A stretch of DNA of 64,000 nt from Geothermobacter hydrogeniphilus. GTDB lineage: Bacteria > Desulfobacterota > Desulfuromonadia > Desulfuromonadales > Geothermobacteraceae. Under the pieces are notes generated by a model. It saw only the letters and a list, made by a program, of their open reading frames with translations, was not told the origin of the DNA and did no database searches. This document shows positions 1-9,348 of this stretch, piece by piece; the first letter of the stretch is position 1, and each line of letters starts with the position of its first letter. The DNA is taken from positions 26,700 to 90,699 of the forward strand of contig NZ_PPFX01000012.1 in the NCBI RefSeq assembly GCF_002898515.1, read 5' to 3'. Made by a program: the position numbers and the translations under genes.

Positions 1-3000
1 TTTCAACCTTGACAGAAAACCATTTGTACAGGGCAGGGATAACCAGCAGGGTCAACAGGGTCGAGGTCACCAGCCCACCGATAACGACGGTCGCCAGCGG
101 TCGCTGAACTTCGCTGCCGGTCCCCGAGGCGAGTGCCATCGGCACCAGGCCGAGACCGGCGGCGGCGGCCGTCATAATAACCGGACGCAAGCGCAGACAG
201 GCGCCGTCAATCGCGGCCTGAACCGCCGGAATCCCATCCTGCAGCAGCTGGTTGATATAGGTCACCAGAACCATGCCGTTGGCGAGCGCGATCCCGAACA
301 GGGCAATGAACCCGACCGAAGCCGGAACCGACAGGTTCTGGCCGGTCAGCCAGAGCCCGATCACTCCGCCCACCAGCGCCAGCGGAATATTGAGAAAAAT
401 AAGCAGCGAATTGCGTAACGAATTGAACGTCGAATAGAGCAGCAGGAAGACGATCAGCAGTGTCATCGGCACCACCAGCGCCAGGCGCTTGTTGGCCTCC
501 TGCTGCAACTCGAACTGGCCGCCCCAGTTCACCAGGTAGCCGGGCGGAAGCTCGACCTTTTCAGCCAGGGCCTGCTGCCCGTCGGCAACGAAGGAGCCGA
601 TATCACGTCCCCGCACATTGCATTGAACGGTAATGAAGCGCTGGTTGTTTTCGCGGGTGATCTGCCGTGGCCCGACAATCTCTTCAATCTTCGCCAACTG
701 ATCGAGAGGCACCTTGACCCCGCCCGGAGCGGAAATCAGAATATGCCGGATCGCCTCGGAACTGCCGCGGCTTTCGGGGACGAAACGGACATTGATATCG
801 AACCGTCGAATGCCCTCGAAAATCTGTCCGGCCTGTTCGCCGCCGACGGCGGTGCGGATCACGCTCTGCACATCCTCGACATTGATCCCGTAACGGGCGA
901 TCGCTTTCCGATCAATGCGGATCAGCAGCTGCGGCGTGCCAGTGACCTGGTCCTTCTGCACGTCGGCGGCACCGGGGACCTCGCGGATGACCGCCTCGAT
1001 TTCCGCCGCCTTCTGCTTGAGAACCTCCATGTCATCGCCGAAGATCTTGATCGCCAGCGCCGCTTTGGTCCCGGTCAGAAGCTCGTCCACAGCGGCGGCA
1101 ATCGGCTGGGTGACATTGAACTGGGCGCCCGGAAAATCTTCCAGGAACTCCCCGATCGCCGCGTAGAGTTCTTCCGGAGTTTTCGCCGAGGTCCACTCAT
1201 CCTGCGGCTTCAACGCCACGAAAGACTCGGCGCTGTTGACCGGGTCGGCATGAGCTCCGACTTCACCCCGCCCGACACGGGTCACAATCCGGGTCACTTC
1301 CGGGAACTTGCCCATCAGCCGGCGCTCGAAACGCCCCATGTTGACGCTCGCTTCATCGAGCGATATCGACGGTGCCATGGTCGCCCGGATCAGCAGGTCT
1401 CCCTCATTGAGGCGGGGAACGAATTCCGATCCGAGCAGGGAAAAGAGAAAAATACCGACCACCAGCAGCCCGGCCGACAGGGAAATGGGGATCACCGGCC
1501 GTCGCACAAACAGGGTGACGGCGGGACGATAGAACGCCAGCATCCAGCGCACCACCAGCAACTCCTGATGCTCCCCCGCTTTCTTCTTCGGTCGCCGCAT
1601 CAGCAGGCTGCTGAGTACCGGCGCCAGCAGAACGGTAAAGACCAACGAACCGAAGATGGCGAACGCCATGGTCTGTGCCAGGGGACGGAAGGTTTTACCC
1701 TCAACCCCCTGCAGGGTAAAGAGCGGCAGAAAGACGATCACGATAATCAGCAACGAAAAGATGATCGGCCGCGCCACTTCGGTACTGGCCCGCAGTACAA
1801 TCTGCAGCATCGACTCATCCGGGTCGGCCGAGTGTAAATGGCGATCGACATTCTCGATCATGACCACCGAACCATCGACCAGAAGGCCGAGCGCGATGGC
1901 CAGGCCGCCCAGCGACATCAGGTTGGCCGAAACCCCGAAATAGTTCATCAGGAAGAAGGCGAAGGCCAGCGAAAAGGGGATCGAGGCCAGCACCACCACG
2001 CTCGGTCGGATCCCGCCGAGCATCAGCAGCTGAATGAAGACGATCAGGACAACCGCCTCCAGCAGGGCCTTGGTGACGGTGTTGACGCATTTCGCCACCA
2101 GGGTGGCCTGGTCATAATAGGGAACGATTTTAATCCCCTCGGGAAGCACCCGGTTGACTTTTTCGATCTTGGCCTTGACATCGCTGATCACCTGCGAGGT
2201 GTTGGTGCCGATCAGCTTGAGGACCATACCGACAATCGCCTCGCCTTTGCCGTCCATGGTGGCCAGGCCGCGCCGGATCTCCCCGCCGATGACGATATCG
2301 GCGATCTGGTCGAGATAGATCGGGGTGCCGTCCTTGACCTTGAGCACGATCTTTTCCAGGTCGTCAAGCTTCTCCGCCAGGCCGACCGAGCGGACGATAT
2401 ATTCCTCGGAATTTTTGACCAGGAACTGGGCGCCGACATTGGAATTGTTGGAGCGGATGGTTTCGACCACCTCATTGACTGTCAGATCATAGCGCAGCAG
2501 GTCCGCGGCGCGGATCTGCACCTGGAACTGCTTGACCTCGCCGCCAAGAGAAAGAACTTCCGTCACCCCCGGCACGGTCTGAATGTTGAACTTGATCAAC
2601 CAGTCCTGGATTTCGCGCATCTCCTCCGAACTGCGCTTTCCAGTTTCATCCTCGACCACGTAAAAGAGGATCTGCCCCAAACCGGTGGTGATCGGACCCA
2701 TCTCCGGCTCGCCGAATCCCTCGGGAATCTCCTCCCGGGCCAGCTGCAGCCGCTCGCCGACCAGCTGACGGGCAAAATAGATATCGGTTCCGTCCTCGAA
2801 GTAGATGTTGATCACCGACAGGCCGAAGTTGGAAACTGAACGGATCTCCTTGAGATTCGGCAAGCCGTTCATCGCCACTTCAACCGGGTAGGTGACATAT
2901 TTTTCCACCTCTTCCGGGGCCAGGCCCTCGGTTTCGGTGAAGACCTGAACCAGCGCCGGCGTGACATCGGGGAAGGCGTCGACCGGCAGGCGATTGTAGC

Positions 3001-3085
3001 TGAACCAGCCCGCGCCAAGCACCAGCACTCCCAGAACACACATCAGCAGACGGCTCTGCAGGACCAGACGTATCAGTTTTTCCAT
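1..3085 (-). CDS. cusA: CusA/CzcA-family heavy-metal RND efflux pump (C-terminus runs off the window)
   Basis: Inner-membrane proton-driven pump of a tripartite metal exporter. The frame stays open from the ATG at 3085 (GGGAGGT six bases upstream) to the window edge, about 1027 codons. HME-RND proteins are usually about 1030-1050 residues, so it is nearly complete. The start MEKLIRLVLQSR is followed by a first membrane segment, two large periplasmic loops and paired blocks of membrane helices. The TM4 signature near residues 395-412 reads LGLLVDGSVVMIEN. The DFG start typical of divalent-cation pumps is absent, which resembles the monovalent or less-characterised HME classes. It lies 15 bp after cusB and is the last gene of cusC-cusB-cusA. 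Family is certain; the metal (Cu/Ag or other) is inferred. Confidence 0.92.
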   Translation of the reverse strand, partial: MEKLIRLVLQSRLLMCVLGVLVLGAGWFSYNRLPVDAFPDVTPALVQVFTETEGLAPEEVEKYVTYPVEVAMNGLPNLKEIRSVSNFGLSVINIYFEDGTDIYFARQLVGERLQLAREEIPEGFGEPEMGPITTGLGQILFYVVEDETGKRSSEEMREIQDWLIKFNIQTVPGVTEVLSLGGEVKQFQVQIRAADLLRYDLTVNEVVETIRSNNSNVGAQFLVKNSEEYIVRSVGLAEKLDDLEKIVLKVKDGTPIYLDQIADIVIGGEIRRGLATMDGKGEAIVGMVLKLIGTNTSQVISDVKAKIEKVNRVLPEGIKIVPYYDQATLVAKCVNTVTKALLEAVVLIVFIQLLMLGGIRPSVVVLASIPFSLAFAFFLMNYFGVSANLMSLGGLAIALGLLVDGSVVMIENVDRHLHSADPDESMLQIVLRASTEVARPIIFSLLIIVIVFLPLFTLQGVEGKTFRPLAQTMAFAIFGSLVFTVLLAPVLSSLLMRRPKKKAGEHQELLVVRWMLAFYRPAVTLFVRRPVIPISLSAGLLVVGIFLFSLLGSEFVPRLNEGDLLIRATMAPSISLDEASVNMGRFERRLMGKFPEVTRIVTRVGRGEVGAHADPVNSAESFVALKPQDEWTSAKTPEELYAAIGEFLEDFPGAQFNVTQPIAAAVDELLTGTKAALAIKIFGDDMEVLKQKAAEIEAVIREVPGAADVQKDQVTGTPQLLIRIDRKAIARYGINVEDVQSVIRTAVGGEQAGQIFEGIRRFDINVRFVPESRGSSEAIRHILISAPGGVKVPLDQLAKIEEIVGPRQITRENNQRFITVQCNVRGRDIGSFVADGQQALAEKVELPPGYLVNWGGQFELQQEANKRLALVVPMTLLIVFLLLYSTFNSLRNSLLIFLNIPLALVGGVIGLWLTGQNLSVPASVGFIALFGIALANGMVLVTYINQLLQDGIPAVQAAIDGACLRLRPVIMTAAAAGLGLVPMALASGTGSEVQRPLATVVIGGLVTSTLLTLLVIPALYKWFSVKVE

Positions 3086-3100
3086 GATGGCACCTCCCGC

Positions 3101-4315
3101 CTAATGTCCATGACCGCCACCAAAAGCGCCCTTGGAAAGCTGTGCTTTGAGGGTAAAAGCTCCGGTACTGGCGTACTTTTCGCCGGGCTTCAGACCTTCC
3201 CTGATCTCCACCTGCAGGCCGTTTTCCCTACCGACAGTCACCGGCCGCGGTTCGAAACCATCCTCATCCAGTACGAACACCACGGTTTTCCCTTTCAGGG
3301 TCTGCAACGCGGTCTTCGGCACCAGCAGGGACACATCCACGCTGCCGACCGCCACCCGGGCGGTGATGAACATTCCGGGCCGCAGGTCCCCCTGTGGATT
3401 GGGCAACTCCGCCCGGGCCAGGGCGGTCCGGGTCTCCTCTCCGACCAGCGGTCCGACATAGGAGAGGGTTCCACTCACCGGGGCAATGTCGTGGCCGATC
3501 TCGATCACCACCTTCTGTCCCTTGTGAATCTTGACCAGGTCCTTCTGGTAGACGTTGATGTCGACCCAGACCGTACCCAGGTCAGCAACAACGAACGCCT
3601 CGGAAGAACCGTTCAGGGCCTCTCCCAGGGTAATATGCTTCTGGATCACCGCACCGCTGAACGGAGCCCGCATTTCATAACGGGTATAGGTCTGGTCCAG
3701 GTGCTCCGGCAATTGCTTGAGGTAGCCCTCACTGAACCCCAGGGCATGCAGCTTCTGTTCTGCCGAACGCAGATTGATCCGTGCTTCGGCAAAAGCCTGC
3801 TTGGCATCGAGATACTCCTGCTCCGCCGAAACCTTCTTTTTCCAGAGTCGCTCCTCACGATTAAAGTTGGCCTCGGCCAGGGCCAGGCGTTCCCGGGCCG
3901 CCAGGTATTCAGCCTTGGTATCGGCCAGTTCCCGGCTTTCCAGCACCGCCATCACCTCTCCCCCCTTAACCTGGTCGCCGAGCTTCTTGCGAACCTCGCG
4001 GACAATGCCCGGCACCCGGGGCACCACGTGCGCCTGCCGGTCGGCGTTGATGACAATCTCTCCCGGCAGGTCGACAAAGGTGTCCAGGCGACCGGGTCCG
4101 GCTTCCCTGACAACGATTCCGAACTCTTTCATCTCGGCAGCGGACAGGCGGACGACACCTTCCTCGTGACCGCCTTCAGATTCTTCCCCGGCATGAGCCG
4201 GTTTCCCGCCCTGTTCTCCGGCCGTTACCGTGGCGGGCAGACCGGCAGCAAGGACCAGCACCAGCGACAGCGCCGCCGGCAAAATATAAAACTTGTTCCG
4301 TTTTCTGTTTTTCAT
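3101..4315 (-). CDS. cusB: CusB/CzcB-type periplasmic adaptor (membrane fusion protein)
   Basis: Periplasmic adaptor linking the RND pump to the outer-membrane channel. The chosen start is the ATG at 4315, with GAGG upstream. A TTG at 4330 overlapping the cusC stop is the alternative. A cleavable signal peptide (residues 1-33) is followed by a His/Glu-rich stretch (PAHAGEESEGGHEEG), then a biotinyl-lipoyl half motif, a long helical hairpin, a second lipoyl half and beta-barrel and membrane-proximal domains. The protein ends AFGGGHGH. The His-rich ends are typical of metal-efflux adaptors and may bind metal. Length (404 aa) is normal for the family. Spacing to neighbours is tight, indicating co-transcription. 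Confidence 0.92.
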   Translation of the reverse strand: MKNRKRNKFYILPAALSLVLVLAAGLPATVTAGEQGGKPAHAGEESEGGHEEGVVRLSAAEMKEFGIVVREAGPGRLDTFVDLPGEIVINADRQAHVVPRVPGIVREVRKKLGDQVKGGEVMAVLESRELADTKAEYLAARERLALAEANFNREERLWKKKVSAEQEYLDAKQAFAEARINLRSAEQKLHALGFSEGYLKQLPEHLDQTYTRYEMRAPFSGAVIQKHITLGEALNGSSEAFVVADLGTVWVDINVYQKDLVKIHKGQKVVIEIGHDIAPVSGTLSYVGPLVGEETRTALARAELPNPQGDLRPGMFITARVAVGSVDVSLLVPKTALQTLKGKTVVFVLDEDGFEPRPVTVGRENGLQVEIREGLKPGEKYASTGAFTLKAQLSKGAFGGGHGH

Positions 4316-4326
4316 GTTCTGTATCC

Positions 4327-5706
4327 TCAATCCTGTTTTTCGGGTTCAGGTGAAAAGTCCGCCAGCGGGCTGGCAATCAAACGCTCAATATCGGCCCGGG
4401 CGGTATTGTAGTTCGCCAGAGCATCCACATACTGCCCACGCACTTCAAACAGGGTGCGCTGAGCGTCAACGACTTGCAGAAAACCGAACTTGCCCTCGCG
4501 GTAGCCGAAATTGGCCGCTTCGAAGGCCTGCTCGGCTCCGGGGAGCAGCTCCTTTTTCAGGACCCGCAGCTCATCATGGGCACTCCGAAGCTGCTGATAG
4601 GCGACGGACAGTGCCGCCTCGATCCTGTTTTTCGCCTCCTGCCGCTGGTGCCGGGCACGGTAGTAACTCGCCGTAGCCTGTTTCCGCCCTCCCTGGTTGC
4701 GATCAAATAACGGCAGGGGGATCGCCAGTTCGGCCACCAGCGCATTGTCTCCGGTGTCCTGGAAATTCCGCACACCGACCATGACGGTGAGATCCGGCAC
4801 CGCCCCGGCATCCGCCAGGCGCCGTTCCGACCGTCTCTGCTCCAGCTCGGTCTGCCAGCGCGCCAGGTCGGGGTTATTATCGATGGTGCGCAGAAGCTGT
4901 TCGAAGGGTGGCAATCCGGGTGCAACTTTCAGATCACCGCTCGCCTTGCCGAACTTGGCCCTGGTGGCCCCCCAGAAGGAGACCAGCGTCTTGCGTGCCG
5001 CCTCCAGGGTTCGCCGGGCCTTGGCACTGTTCAACCGCGCCGCGGAATACTCGACCCCGGCCCGGGTCAACTCCAGCGGCGAAACCTTGCCGGCCTCGAC
5101 CCGTTCACGCACGGCACGCCGGACAGCATCGGCCAATTCCGCCAGCACCTCGGCCTGCGCCACCCGCTGCTGAGCCGCAACCACCTCGATATAGGCCTTG
5201 GTGGCCGCGGTAAACACATCCAGGCGAATCGCTTCCCGATCCCAGTCGAGCAACTCTTTTCCCAGCCGGGCAACCTGCTTTCGCTTGTCGCGCTTGCCCC
5301 CCAGTTCCAGCAGTTGACTGATGGAGAAGGTTGTCTCGGCGGCGGCGTAGCCGCTCATCTCATCCTCCCCGGCAAAATTCTCCATCTCGATCGAAAAATC
5401 CGGGTTCGGCAACAATCCGGCCTGGAGTTCCCGTCCGGCACCGGCCTCGGAATTCCAGGCGGCGGAAGCCAGTTTCGGGTTGTAGCGCATGGTCAGCCGC
5501 AGCGCCTGGCTGAGGCTGAGATCCCCGACCGTAGCAGGCACATCAGCCCCCTGCCGGTTGTCACGGTTTTCCCGGGGGATCTCGAAGACCGGATAGTTTT
5601 TTCCCAGGGAGTTCGGCTTCGAGCCCGGTTCACCGGCCAGAACCGGTGCGGTAAAAATGAAACCGAGACAAACCACTCCCAGGGAAACAAGACGGTGTAA
5701 AAACAT
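4327..5706 (-). CDS. cusC: CusC/CzcC-type outer-membrane efflux channel (TolC family)
   Basis: Outer-membrane channel of the tripartite exporter. The start is the ATG at 5706, preceded by AGGAGC; an upstream in-frame start would add 24 residues before the signal peptide and is unlikely. The signal peptide MFLHRLVSLGVVCLGFIF ends near VLAGE. Two OEP repeats follow, with the typical NPKLASAAW, LLPNPDFSIEME, ISQLLELGGKRDKR and LPLFDRNQGG motifs, and a C-terminal LAEL/FLQVVDAQRTLFEVR-type helix. It is 459 aa and overlaps the possible TTG start of cusB. A 192-bp gap with a G9 run (5885-5893) separates it from the upstream small gene, so a secondary promoter is possible. Confidence 0.9.
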   Translation of the reverse strand: MFLHRLVSLGVVCLGFIFTAPVLAGEPGSKPNSLGKNYPVFEIPRENRDNRQGADVPATVGDLSLSQALRLTMRYNPKLASAAWNSEAGAGRELQAGLLPNPDFSIEMENFAGEDEMSGYAAAETTFSISQLLELGGKRDKRKQVARLGKELLDWDREAIRLDVFTAATKAYIEVVAAQQRVAQAEVLAELADAVRRAVRERVEAGKVSPLELTRAGVEYSAARLNSAKARRTLEAARKTLVSFWGATRAKFGKASGDLKVAPGLPPFEQLLRTIDNNPDLARWQTELEQRRSERRLADAGAVPDLTVMVGVRNFQDTGDNALVAELAIPLPLFDRNQGGRKQATASYYRARHQRQEAKNRIEAALSVAYQQLRSAHDELRVLKKELLPGAEQAFEAANFGYREGKFGFLQVVDAQRTLFEVRGQYVDALANYNTARADIERLIASPLADFSPEPEKQD

Positions 5707-5898
5707 GTCATTGCTCCTGTCACGTCCCCTCTCCGGAACTCCGGAGGAGACGGTTCTGCGGCGCCCGCAGCACGGCACTATGCCGCCGTAAAGGCGCTGT
5801 TGAATTTTTTTCTACGAAGAAAACTTAAACCGGGTTTCCGACCGAAACAGCTGCAACGGCGGCAAACCCAGCCTCGAATGAGGCGGGGGGGGGATAAA

Positions 5899-6321
5899 TC
5901 AATACCGCAGGATGGTCGTTTTCAGAGCCGTCAATGCAACCCGGGGAGGCCCGGTCGGTTGCAGATACCTTCTCGCCGCCGCAACCGGCGGGAAGGTATT
6001 CTGTTCGGGCCACACGAAGAACGGGGAGGACTCCGCCGGCGGAGCAAGTACGCTGACCGGTGCAGGCGACCGCTTGTAAGCCAGGATGTCCGGAGCATAG
6101 TCCTCACAGAGGCTCTTGATCTTCAGCCGGGCCGATGAATCCTCCCGACCACCTGTCGACGACGAACCTTCGGAACAGCTGCCCACAGAATGAACTTCAA
6201 GATGACTGCGTCCATCCGCATCCATACAGAGGACCACGCCATGGGCCAACCCGTGCCAGAGCAACAGGTAGGTGAACAACGCAAACCAGCTGACAAATTT
6301 TCTGACGGCTATACGAACCAT
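5899..6321 (-). CDS. Small secreted Cys-containing protein of metal-efflux clusters (hypothetical)
   Basis: 140 residues of unknown function. The N-terminus has one hydrophobic segment (SWFALFTYLLLWHGLAHG), a signal peptide or anchor. It is followed by VLCMDADGRSHLEVHS with further Cys residues (GSCSEGS, LCEDYAPDI), a Pro-rich linker and the tail ALTALKTTILRY. The tail and N-terminus resemble the protein at 8762-9175, so the two look like divergent paralogues flanking the ccs genes. The position directly upstream of cusCBA suggests a periplasmic metal-linked accessory role (inference). I recall similar small proteins beside HME-RND genes but cannot confirm it here. Real coding is supported by its place in the operon and its paralogue. 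Confidence 0.7.
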   Translation of the reverse strand: MVRIAVRKFVSWFALFTYLLLWHGLAHGVVLCMDADGRSHLEVHSVGSCSEGSSSTGGREDSSARLKIKSLCEDYAPDILAYKRSPAPVSVLAPPAESSPFFVWPEQNTFPPVAAARRYLQPTGPPRVALTALKTTILRY

Positions 6322-6373
6322 TCTATAACCTTTGCAAAACGACGCATAAACAATACCTGAAAAGTCACCTTTA

Positions 6374-7234
6374 TCAACTGCCGCCGTAAGAATGCAGTCC
6401 CGACAGCACCAGGTTGACCCCTAGGTAGCAGAAGATGGTGGCGACGAAACCGAACACCGACAGCCAGGCAGCCTTTCTGCCGACCCAGCCACGGGTGAAA
6501 CGGGCGTGCAGGAAGGCCGCATAGACGAACCAGACGATCAGGCTCCAGGTTTCCTTGGGATCCCAGCTCCAGTAGGTGCCCCAGGCGTAGTTGGCCCAGG
6601 CGGCACCGGTGATGATGCCGAGGGAAAGCAGCGGGAACCCGATCATGATCGCCTTGTAGTTGATGTCATCCAGCACCCGGGTGCTCGGGAAGAGCGCCAG
6701 CACCCCGCCGTCATCCCGGCCTTCACCGTCATCCCGTCCCTTGCGCGCCTTGATCAGGTACATGATCGACACCCCGCAGGCCACGGCAAAGGCGGCGTAG
6801 CCGAGAAAACAGGTGATCACATGATAGGTCAGCCAGTTGCTCTGCAACGCCGGAACCAGCGGATCGATGGCGTCACTGAGATAAAGCTGCCCCCAGATCA
6901 TGCCGAAAAACGCGAACGGCAGCACGAAAGCACCGATCGCCCGCTGCCTGTATTTCAGGTCGATGAGGATATAGATCAGCAGGATGGTCCAGGCAAAAAA
7001 GACCACCGATTCGTAAAGGTTGGAGAGCGGCGCGCGGCCGTCTCCGCCCAGAATCTGGTATGACTCGTACCAGCGCATGCCGATGGCCGCGGTATGCAGC
7101 GCGAAACCGACGTAACAGCAGATGTTGGCGACCAGGGCAACGGTCCGGTTGCGGATCACCAGGTAGGAGATGAAGGCGAGCATGGCGCCAAAATAGGCGA
7201 TGGTGGTGATATTGAAAAGCTTGATACTGAGCAT
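6374..7234 (-). CDS. ccsA: CcsA/CcsB (ResC)-type cytochrome c biogenesis protein, System II
   Basis: Integral membrane half of the System II cytochrome c synthase; it exports heme and attaches it to apocytochromes. 286 residues, many membrane helices. The WWD signature ANYAWGTYWSWDPKETWS sits near residue 220, with conserved His in LTYHVITCFLGYAAF and LHARFTRGW. The start ATG at 7234 has GGGAG upstream and lies 11 bp after the resB stop, so the two are co-translated. The presence of System II beside a full System I set at 16.9-22.7 kb is unusual. Confidence 0.93.
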   Translation of the reverse strand: MLSIKLFNITTIAYFGAMLAFISYLVIRNRTVALVANICCYVGFALHTAAIGMRWYESYQILGGDGRAPLSNLYESVVFFAWTILLIYILIDLKYRQRAIGAFVLPFAFFGMIWGQLYLSDAIDPLVPALQSNWLTYHVITCFLGYAAFAVACGVSIMYLIKARKGRDDGEGRDDGGVLALFPSTRVLDDINYKAIMIGFPLLSLGIITGAAWANYAWGTYWSWDPKETWSLIVWFVYAAFLHARFTRGWVGRKAAWLSVFGFVATIFCYLGVNLVLSGLHSYGGS

Positions 7235-7245
7235 GAGGATCTCCC

Positions 7246-8658
7246 TTAAGTGTTCGTTTCAACAACCGGCAGCGGGGCTGATTCCGGGGTCTGTCGACCG
7301 GTCAGCTCCTCCTTGAGCCGGGACTTGAAGTCCTCGAAGAAGATTTCAAAGGCCGGCTGATTGCGATGAGCGTTGCCGGCGACCCTGATCAGGCTGCCGT
7401 CCCCGGCCGGTTCGATGGTCAGCCAGATGCGCCGGTGGGAGAGAAAGAAGGCGGAAAAACATCCGGCAACCAGCAGGAAACAGCCTGCCCAGACCACCCA
7501 GACTCCCGGGTCTTTGGCCACCTGCAGGCCGGTGTAATATTGTTGTTCAAAACTGTCCACGGCAAATGAATACGCACCGCCGCGCTGGGCATCAAACTCC
7601 GGAAAACGCTGAAACACCACGAAGGCATTGCCGTGCTTTTCATTCTTGTCGTTGAGATGCATCTGGATCGCCGGTCCGAAACTCTTGTAGCTGTCGGTGT
7701 AGTCGGAGATAGCGAAGGAACTGCCGTCCGGCAGGGCGACATGTTCGCCGCGCTGCGCTTCAAACTTCAGCTTCCTGCCGCTGCTCCGTTCGGTGACGGT
7801 CAGCTTGAAAACCGGCTCTCCGGCGGGCCCGTAACTCGACTGGTAGAAGGTCAACCCGCGGTAACTCAGCGGATCATTCACCTCAATGGTCTTTTTCAAT
7901 ACTTCCCGCCCACCTTCAAGCACCACCAGGTCGCTGGTGAACTCCTTGGGACGACGGGTGCCGGGATAGTAGGTCACTTCGAAATTGTCGCAGCGAACCT
8001 CGAACCCGATCGCGATCGGGTTTTGGCTGTCGCGCGGCCAGACCTTATCGGTGCTGGTTCCCTCGGCGATATTGACATAGGCCTTGTATCCCCAGACACT
8101 GCCGATAATGGCGCCGGCAAAGATGATCAGGATGGAAAGATGAACCACGTAGACACCGAACCGGGCCCAGGCCATTTTCTGCGCGAAGAGATGGATGCGG
8201 TCGTCCCTGGCGGTGACCACCGGGGCGGCAAAGTGTTTGCGCATAAAAGCGGCCAGCCGGTCACCAGCCCGGTCAACGGCCACCGGAACCGTGAACTCGT
8301 CACGATTGGCGAAACTCCGATAGTGTTTTTCAACGGGCGTCAGAACGGGATGCTTCACCAGCTTGAGAATGCGCGGCAGCCGCCTGATGGAACAGCAGAT
8401 CAGATTGACGGCGAAGATATTGAGCAGGGTCAGAAACCACCAGGAATGGTACATGTCGACAAAATCGAGGGCGACAAAAACCCGGTAGACCCTCTCACCA
8501 TACTCCTGAATGTATTCCTGGGCGGGTTTCCCCTGCTGCACCACCGTACCGATAATGGAGGTGAGCGCCAGCAGAATCAGAGTGGTGATGGCGAGCTTCA
8601 GAGAACAGAAAAAGTCCCAGATGATCCCCAGAAAAGACTGGTCTTGTTTGTTGGTCAC
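7246..8658 (-). CDS. resB: ResB/Ccs1 cytochrome c biogenesis protein, System II
   Basis: Partner of CcsA in the System II heme-attachment complex. The start is set at the GTG at 8658 (MTNKQDQSFLGIIWDFF), preceded by AGGAG at 8 nt. A more upstream GTG (8712) lacks a ribosome binding site. Membrane segments occur near residues 16-40 (LAITTLILLALTSIIGTVV), 70-90 and 150-175, then a large periplasmic domain (residues about 180-400) and a last helix (VWVVWAGCFLLVAGCF). Length of 470 aa is normal for the family. It sits between a small secreted protein and ccsA on the minus strand. Confidence 0.92.
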   Translation of the reverse strand: MTNKQDQSFLGIIWDFFCSLKLAITTLILLALTSIIGTVVQQGKPAQEYIQEYGERVYRVFVALDFVDMYHSWWFLTLLNIFAVNLICCSIRRLPRILKLVKHPVLTPVEKHYRSFANRDEFTVPVAVDRAGDRLAAFMRKHFAAPVVTARDDRIHLFAQKMAWARFGVYVVHLSILIIFAGAIIGSVWGYKAYVNIAEGTSTDKVWPRDSQNPIAIGFEVRCDNFEVTYYPGTRRPKEFTSDLVVLEGGREVLKKTIEVNDPLSYRGLTFYQSSYGPAGEPVFKLTVTERSSGRKLKFEAQRGEHVALPDGSSFAISDYTDSYKSFGPAIQMHLNDKNEKHGNAFVVFQRFPEFDAQRGGAYSFAVDSFEQQYYTGLQVAKDPGVWVVWAGCFLLVAGCFSAFFLSHRRIWLTIEPAGDGSLIRVAGNAHRNQPAFEIFFEDFKSRLKEELTGRQTPESAPLPVVETNT

Positions 8659-8761
8659 GGAAATCACTCCTGAATAAAGCCTGGCGGACATGAATCGCGA
8701 CAACAGATTCACGCCCTGATGTTTCTAGAATGCCGAAAAAAACGGGATCCTTCGAAACGGC

Positions 8762-9175
8762 TTAAATCAGGAGAATGATGGTCCGCAGAGAGGCGAGGAC
8801 AGAATTTGGTTGCGGAAGGGCACGATGAAGAGAAGATTCCGTCACCGGTGGCGGAGAAGAAAGGTCCTGCCAGAAGCTGAAAGCCGGTGCCGCAACACCA
8901 TCGGCAACCCGTGAAGACGGCTGGAAGGAAACCAGATGAACAGTGTCGACACCCGCCGCCCGGTGGTGATTGTAGCATGGGTGACAGGGCGCCTGGGCAC
9001 TCCCGGCCGCCTCCAGGCAGCCCACGGCGGCATCTGCGCCCTGATCACTGAGACAGGCCGCCGGGTCCGCCGCACAGCAGGCAACAGCCACTCCGCCGCC
9101 GAGGCCGAACAGCAGGTAGGCGAAAAACACCAGCCAGTTCAGTTGTTGAAAAAATCGTCGCAAAGGTACAACCAT
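8762..9175 (-). CDS. Small secreted Cys-rich protein, first gene of the resB-ccsA-cus cluster (hypothetical)
   Basis: 137 residues, function unknown. An N-terminal hydrophobic segment (LNWLVFFAYLLFGLGGG) leads into AVACCAADPAACLSDQG, GCLEAAG and QAPCHPCYNHH. That gives seven cysteines and nearby histidines, suited to binding a soft metal or heme-related thiol chemistry (inference). The tail VLASLRTIILLI matches in style the tail of the protein at 5899-6321 (ALTALKTTILRY), indicating a common family. The ATG at 9175 follows a predicted sigma-54 start site by about 30 nt. About 100 bp separate it from resB. Confidence 0.72.
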   Translation of the reverse strand: MVVPLRRFFQQLNWLVFFAYLLFGLGGGVAVACCAADPAACLSDQGADAAVGCLEAAGSAQAPCHPCYNHHRAAGVDTVHLVSFQPSSRVADGVAAPAFSFWQDLSSPPPVTESSLHRALPQPNSVLASLRTIILLI

Positions 9176-9216
9176 CTCGTATTCATAGGTGACGTAAGGT
9201 CCGTATATGAGGACAA

Positions 9217-9232
9217 TGCAAACCGGGTGCCA
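9217..9232 (-). promoter_or_regulatory. Sigma-54 promoter for the small protein-resB-ccsA-cus cluster
   Basis: On the minus strand the sequence is TGGCACCCGGTTTGCA, with GG and GC exactly ten bases apart. This matches the -24/-12 consensus TGGCAC-N5-TTGCA at every consensus base. The predicted start is near 9206, 30 nt before the ATG at 9175. It implies dependence on RpoN and an enhancer-binding protein. Confidence 0.72.
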
Positions 9233-9246
9233 GCAATCAGGGCAGG

Positions 9247-9286
9247 CATTGGCCCTCTCCGCGGGCAGAAGTCGACACAGCCAATG
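9247..9286. promoter_or_regulatory. Inverted repeat, possible activator site upstream of the sigma-54 promoter
   Basis: CATTGGC at 9247-9253 is complementary to GCCAATG at 9280-9286, with a 26-nt spacer. It lies 15-55 bp upstream of the sigma-54 promoter read on the minus strand and in front of the divergent kinase gene. A role as enhancer or as part of the divergent promoter is a guess. Confidence 0.3.
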
Positions 9287-9348
9287 GCATATTATATACT
9301 CCCGAAAACTCGAGGTCGGCAGAGAAAAACCTCCCGAGAAGAGGCTTC

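Noticed and set aside
5885..5893. G9 tract upstream of cusC as a phase-variable promoter
   Set aside because: No evidence beyond the run itself; may be chance in GC-rich DNA.
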